Positions 54,801 to 64,000 of a DNA stretch of 64,000 nucleotides are shown in pieces. The stretch lies in assembly GCA_014529385.2 (NCBI GenBank), contig CM043965.1, positions 64,575,190 to 64,639,189 on the forward strand, given 5' to 3'. The position numbers were made by a program, and so were the translations under genes. Under the pieces are notes generated by a model. The model was not told where the DNA came from, did no database searches, and was given only the letters and a program-made list of their open reading frames with translations. The stretch's first letter is position 1; each line of letters opens with the position of its first letter. The stretch is from Adiantum capillus-veneris. Taxonomy: Eukaryota > Streptophyta > Polypodiopsida > Polypodiales > Pteridaceae.

Positions 54801-55870
54801 AAAATGGACATTGGTAGCTCCATTTGCGCTCTGATAACTCATGTGAATGTGTATCCCGAGAATAATTACTTGCCACGGTGTCACACAAAAACAATAATAA
54901 AATCTATACTGGAATGCTTGATCGGTTTGGGAGGTGACAAGCATATAGACATTCAATTTGAGGTTTGACACACCAGGAAGTTTATGCACAATCTAGATGC
55001 ATGGTATAATAAGACACAAAGCACATACCATCTTACCTTGCTTTAGGATTTTGACCCTGAGATTTGATAATAAATCTCAAAATTGTAATTCATCAGATAT
55101 CTTCTTGCATCATTTGAGGCCACTAAGTTGGGTGAAATGCCAATTCGAGCTTTCGTGATTTATATTAAGCAAGAATCTTCGGCCCCAAGCGGATTCTATC
55201 TCCTATAATGCATAGACTATAGATTCCATATAACGATTTTCACTATATTTAGGTTTTTTGTAGGTGTAGTTGAATTGAGGAGAGGTGTAGTGATTTGGCA
55301 TTGTAAAGGGGTTCTTAACATGGCTTAAGTGTGGTGTCATCAAGGTGATAAAACTCTCTCCACTTGTTTATTTCACTCCTAACCTCCATTAAGCCTCTTC
55401 CAAGGTTAGGTTAGTGCTTGTATTGGTTGGCGAACCACCAAGCTTGGATTCAATGTCAATTGCTCCACAAAGAAATGAAGCACATGATCTAGGCAAAACC
55501 AAAACCATTGTCTCATTGGATTTGTAGGGTGTTGTCAATATCCTTCAAACCACGGCACCAAAACACCCTTGGTCATACGTGCTATGAACTTTCCACATTG
55601 CCTATCATCTACCCTTTCAAGTAACCTTGCTATCTAAGTTTGTTTACCAAATTGCCCGTGGGGGGGGGGATTCCCCCTCTTTTATTTCCTTGAGTGCAAT
55701 GTTTGGAGGGGTTCTCACAAAGTAGGAGACTCCAAAGAAACGAGCAACTACGCATGCATCGTATGTTATGGATTGTGGTCTCTTTAATGCTTCCAAATGC
55801 ATGTTGATTTCTTCTTTTCTTTTATGGCAAGCATGATGCGTGTACTAAAGAGGTGTCACAAGCAATCTAT
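54801..55870. other. No recognised gene
   Basis: Mixed AT-rich sequence between SINE and copia protease. No frame of note. Confidence 0.4.
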
Positions 55871-55876
55871 ACCTTG

Positions 55877-56290
55877 ATAGTGATGCTTCTTCTCATACCA
55901 GAAAATAGGTTGCAATTGTTATGTACCTAGATCACTAGAAAACACATGTCAATGATCCACAAGTTAAGATTGGTGATTTCCTATTGTGCCAAAACATCAA
56001 GTTAACAGTATCTATGCTTGGACTTAATGAAGGTTATGATGTATAGAGTTCCAATGCTAGGTGCATTGTGCAACATATAGATCATGAATTTTTGTTAGTA
56101 CTTTCTAGCTAGAAGGGCACATATGTATTGGATCTTAATGACATGGATATTCACATAATGGTGATGCTAATGAGGTGACTAGTGCTTCTCATGTGAATTT
56201 GATTATACAATTGTGGCATAAGAGGTATGGCCACTATGGTCTCATGGTTTGGAATAACTGTAAGAGCATGACACACAAGAAGTTTTAGAT
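55877..56290 (+). pseudogene. Copia protease and GAG-pre-integrase remnant
   Basis: YLDSDASSHTRK at 55877 matches the copia protease active site (W-Y-L-D-S-G-A-S-x-H), with Gly changed to Asp. Then NDPQVKIGDF and MLGLNEGYDV, and near 56210 LWHKRYGHYGL, the start of the pre-integrase zinc region. Many stops. It probably belongs with the Gag fragment at 53495. Confidence 0.6.
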
Positions 56291-56359
56291 AAATTCTCAC
56301 AATAATTCCCACATTGTGACTTACCTCAACATCATGAGTTTCAGTGAGGGAGGCATCGC

Positions 56360-56450
56360 ATACCTAGCTAGGTACGATTGGGGGCAGGGGACCGCCGGCC
56401 CGGTGGGGGGGCTGGTGGTTCCCTGCCCCCAATCGTACCTAGCTAGGTAT
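56360..56450. repeat. Long perfect inverted repeat (30-bp arms)
   Basis: Left arm 56360-56389 and right arm 56421-56450 are exact complements. Each arm carries the small palindrome tacctagctaggta at its outer end. The 31-bp centre is very GC-rich and can extend the stem by about 12 pairs with some G-T pairs. It could be a foldback transposon or a hairpin RNA precursor. No target duplication is obvious. Confidence 0.85.
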
Positions 56451-56490
56451 AAAAAGACTCCGTTTTCCTACATGAAAATATTTCTAAATC

Positions 56491-56606
56491 TTCTTGTGAC
56501 ATTGGACTTAATTTTTGCTATGTTCTCTCTCATAATATGGTTTCAATCTTCTTGTGACATTGGATTTAATTTTTGCTATGTTCTCTCTCATAATTTGGTT
56601 TTTATC
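56491..56606. repeat. Two tandem copies of a 58-bp unit
   Basis: cttcttgtgacattggactt ... cataatatggtttcaat is repeated directly with about two changes. Confidence 0.8.
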
Positions 56607-56707
56607 AAGCTTATCATTTTGGGAAAAAACATTTTGTTAAGAGAGAGAGTACATTTTGTTAAAAAGAGAAAATTAATCGTCAACCATGCTAGAAGTACGC
56701 TAGGGTA

Positions 56708-56710
<3 letters not shown>

Positions 56711-56786
<76 letters not shown>

Positions 56787-56788
56787 AC
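56711..56788. repeat. (CT)n(CA)n microsatellite
   Basis: CT to 56761, CA to 56788. Confidence 0.97.
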
Positions 56789-56909
56789 TTAACAATAGTA
56801 TTCTTTATCTAAGCAAGCCATCTTACATTCTTTACCATTTTTTATGCTTGTTTACATCCTTATTTGGCTGATTGCTCATGTTCAATAATAAAACTATCTA
56901 CTTGCTTCC

Positions 56910-57594
56910 TTAGATAACTTCGACTTCCACATAGCAAGAGACCGGCGGAACTTCAGAGGGCTCAAACTTGTCCATGCTCGTACCTTTCCATTCACAAGCG
57001 GCGTACTCTAGTTTTCGCTTGGAGTGATTGATATTGTGATAAATCTGAAAATTGAGAAATGAGAAAGGCCTCTGGTCCTTAGGGCCAGTGACAAATGAGG
57101 GAGTTTCAAAAAAAGTAGTGTCTGGAAAGGATGGGAATTGACCACGCGGGGGGTATGGAACACGCGGGGGGATCCATGGGCGTGTTTCCCTTTTCCTCCT
57201 TGTGCACCATGTCCACTGCTGGTGGAAGGAAGGAAACCCACTCCCAGGATCATCAACAATGATACACCCCACACTATCAGGTTCCACATCCATCTCATCT
57301 TGGATATCCCTTGTGCCCAGTACACACCTAGGTTCCTTTCTTTTCTTGGTGAGTCTTTCGAGGTCTTCGTCGAGTGTTTGCCCTTTTGTCTTTGTTGATT
57401 CTGGAATGGTAACAGGAGGCAGCAAATCACGTGGATAATAATGATCATCGTCTTGGCCCGCTATTCTCGGTATCTCCACAAGTATTTGACATCGTCGACC
57501 TGTGTTTGCGCACCTCGATGAAAACCACCAAAATCTTTGACCAATTACAAAATAGACATCACATCCTTGTACGCTTCTAATAATAATCTTATAA
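56910..57594 (-). CDS. Unrecognised frame, possible downstream exon
   Basis: The minus strand is open for 228 codons from 57594 to the stop at 56910. It reads KIIIRSVQGCDVYFVIGQRF, then VEIPRIAGQDDDHYYPRDLL, a Lys/Glu/Arg-rich stretch, and FFETPSFVTGPKDQRPFSFL. It is Pro-rich and unlike any transposon protein I know. An acceptor at TACAAG|GATGTG (about 57571) would join in phase with the exon at 58189-58441. It could be the end of a host gene or a chance frame in a decayed element. Confidence 0.35.
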
Positions 57595-57869
57595 ACTAAA
57601 TATTATCTGATAATTTGTTTTGTTTTCGGAGTCGGGAAGGGCACGCCCGGCCGCTCCCCTCATACACCAAAAAAAAGTATACAAGAAGAACGACGAGGAC
57701 TATGCACCCAGAAACCGAAGGCAGACGCTTTTGTCACTAGTTTCCTCTGGACTACGAGAGTTCAGAATTATCTACACTCTTAGGGCCATGATTAATCCCT
57801 TGAGAGACCCACTTCGCCACTTGGATTTGGGCGTGACAGCGACCAAGTACCTCTGTTCAAAGGCCATCT

Positions 57870-58188
57870 GATAATCTATATTCAATTTCAATAATCTAAT
57901 AATCTATAATCTATTTCTAATCTATTTATATAATTCTAATATTCTATTTCTATTTCCAATAACATATATTCTATTTTCTTATAAACAATGTTCTATATCT
58001 ATAATCTAATAATCTATTTCTATAATGTAATAATCTATACTCAATTTCAAGAATCTATATTCTATTCTAGGACTCTACATTCTATTTCTATATTCTAATA
58101 ATCTGTCGAATCTATATTCTATTACATTCTATTTCTATAGAATATACCTGAAAATCTTCTAGATATTCTTCTATAATCTATTTCTTAC
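57870..58188. repeat. Low-complexity TCTATA/ATTCTA-rich stretch
   Basis: Irregular array of aatctatattctatttctat-like units, about 320 bp. It would lie in the intron of the possible minus-strand gene. Confidence 0.8.
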
Positions 58189-58441
58189 CTGCACCTTTAC
58201 CGCCTCCCCACACTTTAAAAAACCTTGTAAGAGTCTGCTTGCTATCAGAACATGGAAACAGACTGGCATATTTGAATGCATGCGCAGAAATTTTCCTCCT
58301 CACTTCGTTCTTCTCTATATCAAAGTTATCACCGAGATCCTTTCTGAGCTCTGCTGCTCTAGACAATAGTAACTCTGATGTCTCATAATGTCGTTCTGAC
58401 CATCCAAAAGCTTCTGCAACTAGATCAAAACCATGTGCTGC
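58189..58441 (-). CDS. Possible internal exon of an unknown gene
   Basis: A 253-bp minus-strand segment is bounded by TTTATATAG|GCAGCA (acceptor after T-rich text) and GGTGCAG|GTAAGA (strong donor). It is open in the frame AAHGFDLVAEAFGWSERHYE ... LRKDLGDNFDIEKNEVRRKI, SAHAFKYASLFPC and LTRFFKVWGGGKGAG. The sequence looks globular and protein-like, with balanced composition. I do not recognise the family. No other exon upstream (toward 60000) is clear, since a LINE and a gypsy element occupy that side. Confidence 0.4.
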
Positions 58442-58475
58442 CTATATAAACACAAAAATGCATAATCAGAAATTT

Positions 58476-58482
<7 letters not shown>

Positions 58483-58519
<37 letters not shown>

Positions 58520-58572
58520 GGATAGATCTTTAAGGTCTCTTGAGATAGTTTCCTACGACGTTAAAATTCTCT

Positions 58573-58637
<65 letters not shown>

Positions 58638-58682
58638 CTCGCGAACCCTAACCCTGCGCTGCACAAGGTTGATTGGTTCAGG

Positions 58683-58728
<46 letters not shown>
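58483..58728. repeat. Three (CT)n microsatellites with SINE-like 3' end between
   Basis: CT at about 58483-58514, 58578-58631 and 58687-58728. At 58517-58575 lies gatctttaaggtctcttgag and gacgttaaaattctcttctt, the 3' end of the SINE-like unit described at 35538-35655. The phrase ccctaaccctgcgctg occurs after the second and third runs. Confidence 0.9.
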
Positions 58729-58731
<3 letters not shown>

Positions 58732-58908
58732 GTGAACCCTAACCCTGCGCTGTCCCTGTGCGCAAACCCTAAACTCTGTGCTGCCCTCTACGCGCTGCCC
58801 CACATGCGCCTGTGCTCGCGTTCTGCCCTAGGCCACGCCTGCGCCACTGCACTGGCACTGCCCTCCGTGCTACATTAAGCCCCCCCGCCCCCCCCCAAAG
58901 GGCCGACA

Positions 58909-59752
58909 TGCCGAAGAACACCGCGAAGGAGCAGCCCTAACCACTAGAGACAACCAAGCCAAATGATAGCTACATCGTGGATACCCTCAACGTCTTCCAG
59001 CGTAACCGCGAAACGTTTCAAGGCTGAAACATTTCACCCTGAAACGCGGCGTTTCACCACCGAAACATTTCAGTCCAAAATGAGAGCACAATGAAACGTG
59101 AGACCAAAACGTGCGTTTAGCGACTATGAAACTTAAATTATGGTAACTTGCTGTTAGTGAAACGGCTTGTGTTTCACTTGGTGAGCAAAACGTTTCAAGG
59201 CCCGAAACGTTTCACCTGTCCTTACCTGCCGAAACGCGTTTCATGGTGACGCTGACGTCTTCGCCAACCGGCTATACAAGCTTTAGAAAGAGGTCGAAGG
59301 ATTAACCAAGGAGAAGGAAGCATGGAAGAAGGAGAAGGAGAAGTGGGAGGAGAAGAAAGAGGAGAAAGAAGAATGGAAGAAAGAAAAGGAAGAGCAAAAG
59401 GAGCAAATCAACCTCCTCCACGCCTCTATCGCATCCCTCACCCCCGAAGGAGAGATCAAAGCTAAAGCCAAGGAAGCCCTCAAGGAGGAGATCACCAAAG
59501 CCCTCACGACGACAAATTGGAGGCCACCAGGGAAAGATGGGTTGAAGTAGTCAAGATGAACATCAAAAAGGAGGCGAGAGCGGTACCCCAAATAGATGAG
59601 GCACTCACCATACACAACCATTGAGGAAGAGAAGATCCGACAAGCCCGCCGCCTCAATGTACGAGTAACTGGCATCAAAGAAGAGGAGAGGTCCATACCC
59701 GAGAGCGATGGGAAAGCCCTATGCATGAAGCTTAGATACAAAGAAGACAAGG
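58909..59752 (+). pseudogene. LINE ORF1 remnant, coiled-coil type
   Basis: Starts MPKNTAKEQP, then a stop, then TTKPNDSYIVDTLNVFQRN. After the palindrome-rich insert (about 59005-59245) follows a Lys/Glu-rich coiled coil (LTKEKEAWKKEKEKWEEKKE ... KEQINLLHASIASL). At 59617 comes IEEEKIRQARRLNVRVTGIK and SDGKALCMKLRYKEDKV, like the RNA-binding core of coiled-coil LINE ORF1 proteins. It is cut by the LTR at 59753. The minus-strand frame 59283-59780 is its shadow. Confidence 0.55.
59005..59245. mobile_element. Insert packed with GAAACGTTTC palindromes
   Basis: About 240 bp interrupting the LINE ORF1. At least ten gaaac/gtttc half-sites occur, many as palindromes (gaaacgtttc at about 59007, 59195 and later, gaaacgcgtttc at about 59232, gaaacatttc twice). 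The block aaacgtttcaaggc-gaaac-tttcacc appears directly repeated near both ends. Confidence 0.6.
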
Positions 59753-60313
59753 TGTAACAGACTTGGACACTCCAAGTCAAGAATCAATCGCGACAGCACC
59801 AAATAACCACTTCAAACAATTCACAGATCACAATAGATTTCCACAGCCCAACGGAGTTCCGTGCCTAGAGATATTGGCCCCAAAGACTGGCGCCCCTTTC
59901 GGTATTTCTTTTCGTATTAATCAGTTCAAAGTACAAGAGAGTGGCTCGGGGTTCACTCTCAGACTCTGCGTCCAGATGCTCTGAGAAGTGAAGGCCCAAA
60001 CCACTTATTTAAATGTTTACAAGGGATGCCAAAAGCAGAGCCCCAAAAGCTTCAAATCAAAAGCAACGGCTCTCTCTCTCTCACAGAGAGTCAAAACTTG
60101 AAAGCAAAAGCATTCTCTCTCTTGTTCTAATTGCATAGAGAAAAAGCAAGATTTGCATCGCTCAAAACCAAAAATATATTTTTTATTTTTTTTTTCTCGC
60201 CTCCGTGATTTCCGAAAATTAGGGTTTTGGGCAAAAATTAGGGTTTGCAGGAATTTTAGGGTTTCTGGCAGAAATTAGGGTTCTGTTGTCCGCCACGTCA
60301 TCACTTTGTGACA
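59753..60313 (-). repeat. Gypsy element D, 3' LTR, 561 bp
   Basis: On the minus strand it starts TGTCACAAAGTGATGACG after a polypurine tract and ends CAAGTCTGTTACA. Its left flank caagg should recur beyond the right edge of the window if the element is complete. Confidence 0.75.
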
Positions 60314-60327
60314 TACCCCCCTCTTGA
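60314..60327 (-). other. Polypurine tract of element D
   Basis: CAAGAGGGGGGTA on the minus strand, directly before the LTR start. Confidence 0.75.
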
Positions 60328-60898
60328 AAGCATTGTAATCGACCGCGATTACGCCTGCAAAACCGACAAAGGCCATAAACCGTCTTAGCAGACACTGACT
60401 GTTAGTACCTACGTACTAGGAACACACATCTAGCACATGTATAAAATCGACAGTCACATCACAGGACATCACAGGACACCACATGACATTCAACATTCAT
60501 TCGGATCTTAGACCATGATTTATCGGCAATGTAGCTAGCAATCACATCTAGGTCCAATCGAAACCTCATCGATGTCCGATTGACTAACCCTATTGCAACC
60601 ATGTCTATTCAAGATCAATCAAACCAAAATGTTGCAGTCATTTCGTCTATCAGTTCCTGCACTCAAAATAAGTCAAGAACAAATCAGTATCATTATGAAG
60701 AATTCCATTTCATAAAGTCATCCAGCAGAATACTGTCAGCTCTCAGTATCCTTGAAGCTCAAAGAGACATCAGTGACTTTAGTATCAAAATCAAGGCATC
60801 TCTTGACAAAGGAGCGGAGTAACTCCCCTCTTGTGCATCCCACTGCACCAGATCTTCGGCCAAGCTGAATTTCTGGATTCCGTTTGGAGTAGACTATG
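60328..60898. other. Element D 3' untranslated region
   Basis: About 570 bp between chromodomain and polypurine tract. A plus-strand frame at 60580-60822 shows no family features. Confidence 0.5.
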
Positions 60899-61445
60899 CT
60901 AAACCAAAACATCGAGGTAAAGTTTCACAACCCAAGGAGTATCTGCTAGGTCCTCCTCCTCCATCCACTTCGCATCAAATGCAGGAAAGTTCTTGAACTT
61001 AACCAAGAACCGCCTTCGGACTTTAGCTTTAGTCTTCCTATCCCTATGTGCCAAAATCTGTTCACGAACAAGGGTCTCCTCGTTTTCTTCCACTGCGGGT
61101 TGCTCATCAGGCTCCCCATCATCAGGCACATCACCTTAAAAGGTTTCAAGAGACCCACATAAACGCATTGTGAATCCTCCAAGTATCTGGCAGTTTCAAT
61201 TGGAAGGAGACATCATTTATCTTTTCAGTAATCTAGAAAGGTCCGTAGTATCTCATACTCAGCTTTGGAAAAAGCCTCTCCTTTCCCTTTTTCTTTCTTA
61301 GGCATGCCTTCTCAAAACGTAAGAGCACCCAATCATCCTCCTTCAATTTCAAGTCGCGACAATGGCGATCCGTTGCCTTTTTCGGTCGTTCTTGAGACTC
61401 CTGCAAAGTCTCGCGAACCTTGGCAAAAGCCGTATCCAAATCTCG
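60899..61445 (-). pseudogene. Element D integrase C-terminus and chromodomain
   Basis: KVRETLQESQERPKKATDRH, KLKEDDWVLLRFEKACLRKK and KLSMRYYGPF (61439-61233), then in another frame an acidic linker and the chromodomain-like RRRFLVKFKNFPAFDAKWME (61129-60899). A frameshift separates the two. Confidence 0.8.
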
Positions 61446-62341
61446 CGAATATTCATCCGCTTCAAATATCTAATCTTTCATGCTCAGGAAGGATGGAACC
61501 TTCACAGCACTTTCAACAATCTTAAATGGCGTCTTCCCCGTCGAAGAGTGTATCTTGTTATTGCAGGCAAATTCCACCAAAGGTTTGAGTCTTCTGATCC
61601 GAGATACAAGACTTCAATAAATCTAAAACCACTGAATTGGCAATCTCAGATTGCCCGTCAGTCTGCAAGTGGAATGATGACGAGAGCTGCAACCGCGTGC
61701 CAATGTTCTCCCAAATTGCCTTCCAAAACAAACTCATAAATCTGGGGTCTCTGTCGCAGACAATCGTCTCAGTCGTGCCATGTAATCGGAAAATCATCGT
61801 GATCATTCTGTGTTCTCGGGAGATCAAAAATGAAATCCATTTCAATATTTTCCCCGCGGGGGGTGGGTATGGGTAAAGGCTGTAACAATTCCTGTGCCTT
61901 ATGCCTGTCAAACTTGACCTTCTGGCATACTGCGCACAAACTCTTCCACATCCTTTTTGAGTCTCGGCCAATAGAAGTATCTCTCTACCCCTTCTTGGTG
62001 GTAGCAATGCCGCGGTGACCCATAAAAGGTGGACAGTGGCATTCAATCATAACCTTTTCCCGCAACGGCTGTCTAACGCACAACATAGTCTTTCTCATCA
62101 AGTAGCCTTCCTGAAGGGAGTATCCAGCTACTGTCTCCCCATCCCGTATCCATGTAAAAATATCTGCAAAATCTGTATCTGTGGCATACTGATCAACCAT
62201 ATCCTCGAAGCTCCTATGATGTATCGCGGAAATAGCCAGAACCAACGGCTTCCGAGACAAAGCATCTGCCACCACATTCTTCTGTCCCTGCACATGGACA
62301 ATCTGGAAGTGAAACTGTAACAAGATGTTCGCCCACCGCAT
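61446..62341 (-). pseudogene. Element D RNase H end and integrase, core deletion
   Basis: QFHFQIVHVQGQKNVVADAL ends RNase H. ECHCPPFMGHRG and SLCAVCQKVK form the zinc domain, and EMDFIFDLPRTQNDHDDF carries the first catalytic Asp. Only about 20 codons later follows TIVCDRDPRFMSLFWKAIWE with the second Asp, where about 60 are usual. DGQSEIAN follows. About 40 residues of the core are therefore missing, and frameshifts are present. Confidence 0.8.
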
Positions 62342-63327
62342 CTACTTTTCCGAGAGCTGCTTCTGTGGCAAGAAGTAGCGCAAACTCTGATGGTCTGTAA
62401 AGACAGTAAAATCCGCTCCGAGTAGGTAATGCCGCCACTGAGTAAGAGCATGGATAACCACCAAAAGCTCTTTCTCATAAATCTGTGTTGTCATCTCCGG
62501 CCTAGAGAACAATCGGCTCTCGTAAGCAATGACATGGCCTTCTTGCATCAAGACCGCACCCAGACTACGACCATAAGCATCACAAAATACTTCAAATGAC
62601 TTCTGCAAGTCCGGCAAAGTCAAATCTGGTCTTGTAGTCAATTTCTCTTTCAATGTCTGAAAGGCAATCACCTTTGTGGATCCCCACAAGAAAGGGACTC
62701 CTTTCTGTATCAAGATATGCACAGGGGAAGCAAACTCTACAAACTTTCGTATGAACCGCCTGTAGTACGAACACAGTCCCAAGAAGCTTCTAACTTCATG
62801 GACATTCTTCAAATCGGGCCAATCACAGATAGTGTCTATCTTGGTCGGATCCATTTGCACTCCTATTGTTGAGACAAAGTGTCCCAAAAAAATGTATCTC
62901 TGAAGCATATGATCTCTGTGTTCTGCTTCATTCTTGGAGAAAACAATGATATCATCAAAGAAAGTGCCAACAAATAGCCTGTACTCTTGAAAAATCCTGT
63001 CTATCATCCGGTTAAATGTCGCAGGAGCATTGGTTAAGCCAAAAGGCATCACCAAAAACTCAAATAACCCAAAAGTCGTCCGAAAGGTTGTCTTGTAGAC
63101 GTCTCCCGGCCCGATTCGGATCTGATGATATCCACTCTTCAAGTCAATCCTACTAAAGCACGAGGGTCCCCGTAACCTGTTGAGTGGGTGATTTTGTTGA
63201 GAGCTCTATAATCGATGCACATTCTCCAAGATCCGTCTTTCTTCAAATCCAACAACAGTGGAGAGCAATACGGTGAAGTACTGTGTTGGACAAGACCCTT
63301 TTCCAAGAGGTCTTTCACTGGGTCCAT
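62342..63327 (-). pseudogene. Element D reverse transcriptase and RNase H
   Basis: LLEKGLVQHSTSPYCSPLLL and MCIDYRALNKIT (63327-63140) are followed by a short deletion. Then a 266-codon frame (63142-62342) holds [85 protein letters not shown] and FTDHQSLRYF. About 25 residues are missing between HRDHMLQ and RYIFLGH. The RT and RNase H catalytic residues are present. Confidence 0.85.
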
Positions 63328-63548
63328 AATCTTTTCATTCTGTACTCAGCTCACACGGTAAGGTGGCCGGTTCGGTGACGTGCTTCTAGGTATCAGATCA
63401 ATGGTTTGATCTTCAGGCCCTCTGAAAAGCAATCGGCATGAGTGTGGAGAAAAATCTTGGCGTTCTTTTGATCAGGTCAAAACATATTCAACCTTTATCC
63501 ATCGTTCAGGTCTCTCCCATAAGAATGAGTAAAGAAAACTGAAGTTCA

Positions 63549-64000
63549 TCAAGTACAATCTCTGAACCCTTCATTTGTCAAAGTCACTTTCTCGGCCCAG
63601 TAGTCAACCACGGCGTAGTTCTTGTGGTACCAAGGGATCCTGAGTAGAACGTCACTCGCGTGCCCTGAACACCCCTGCCATTGCAAACGAAGTTTGCCAA
63701 TGCTTGGTGTAATGGCAACATCCCATCCAGGTGCCAATCGAACTACGTCCGCCTATGGCGTTAGTCTGTTGGGCTTAATTTCCAAATCGAGCCGCCAATT
63801 CCAAGTGAAAAGAAGTTGGCCTTGGCTCCTTCAAAAGAGCTTTTTGATCCTTCACTTTGCCCCAAAAGCGGCAAAGTTTGTACTTTCATTAATTAGATTC
63901 GGTGCAGGTCCCACGCCATGTGGTACCAGTTCTACTTTTCTATCTGCCTTTTCTGCCACGTTCCTCAGCTGCTCTCGAACTCTCAAGCCTGTCGTCGTCT
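63549..64000 (-). pseudogene. Element D protease end and decayed upstream part
   Basis: The frame 63737-63549 has DVAITPSIGKLRLQWQG, SDVLLRIPWYHKNYAVVDYW and KVTLTNEG, the C-terminal half of a gypsy protease. The active-site DSG/DPG segment is not readable. From 63740 to the edge I see only broken Gag-like text. Confidence 0.6.

Larger units (their letters stand above)
59753..64000 (-). mobile_element. Gypsy element D with chromodomain (runs off the window)
   Basis: 3' LTR, polypurine tract, chromodomain, integrase, RNase H, RT and protease are present in that order from left to right, so the element reads on the minus strand. Gag and 5' LTR lie at or beyond the edge. It is inserted in a LINE ORF1 remnant. 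Confidence 0.85.

Noticed and set aside
56316-56792. 158-codon plus-strand frame
   Set aside because: It crosses a hairpin, a tandem duplication and (CT)n(CA)n. The C-terminus is only SLSLSL and THTHT repeats.
57620-57871. Plus-strand 83-codon frame MFSESGRARPAAPLIHQKKV
   Set aside because: No family signature, weak context, and it lies in the possible intron of the minus-strand exons. Kept as undecided text only.
58640-58770. Interstitial telomere (CCCTAA) signal
   Set aside because: Only isolated ccctaaccct and one aaaccctaa occur, repeated because the surrounding segment is duplicated. There is no array.

Overview
This window reads as nuclear DNA from a land plant with a large, repeat-rich genome. 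The evidence is an intronless oleosin gene, plant-type LTR retrotransposons primed by tRNA-iMet or tRNA-Asp, LINEs, tRNA-derived SINEs, and very dense (GT)n, (CT)n and poly(G) tracts. I cannot fix the species. Nothing suggests a prokaryote, an organellar chromosome or a free virus. The only convincing intact host gene is an oleosin at 34830-35267 (+). A possible exon pair of an unrecognised gene lies on the minus strand at 58441-56910. Almost everything else is transposon sequence in layers.

Layout. 1-1043: start of a Ty1/copia element (minus) with LTR, tRNA-iMet primer site and an open Gag that runs off the left edge. 1044-7900: mostly unassigned, with tandem repeats, a duplicated TATA-containing promoter-like segment and GT/GA microsatellites. 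7921-10400: decayed copia element (+). 11137-11262: piece of an LTR like the one at 817-1043. 12700-13130: LINE 3' remnant. 13246-14410: LTR and tRNA-Asp primer site of a Tat/Athila-type element. 14410-31582: a compound of chromodomain Ty3/gypsy elements. Copy A (+, nearly full length but broken) is joined to copy B (-, 3' half lost, a solo LTR inserted in its gag). B shares an LTR with copy C (-, RT and RNase H deleted). 31583-32130: GC-richer sequence, possibly organelle-derived. 32678-34600: LTR end, SINE, LINE and microsatellite pieces.

34600-50400: oleosin with a seed-type promoter. Its 3' flank is tandemly repeated, and one repeat unit was hit by a full-length LINE (minus, 36497-50326, 15-bp target duplication). 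The LINE was in turn hit in its reverse transcriptase by a Ty3-like gag-protease element (+, 38683-46777, 5-bp target duplication). That inner element carries no polymerase genes, holds one very long Gag-Pro frame and contains a fragment of a DEAD-box RNA helicase gene.

50400-64000: microsatellites, copia Gag and protease remnants (53495-56290), a tRNA-derived SINE (54586-54800), a long perfect hairpin (56360-56450), the possible host exons, a LINE ORF1 remnant (58909-59752) broken by a palindrome-rich insert, and a chromodomain gypsy element (minus, 59753 to the right edge) with deletions in RT and integrase.

No defence, metabolic or other gene system is visible. The most unusual signals are the gag-protease element with the helicase fragment, the two integrase stop codons shared by chromovirus copies A and C, and the 30-bp perfect hairpin.
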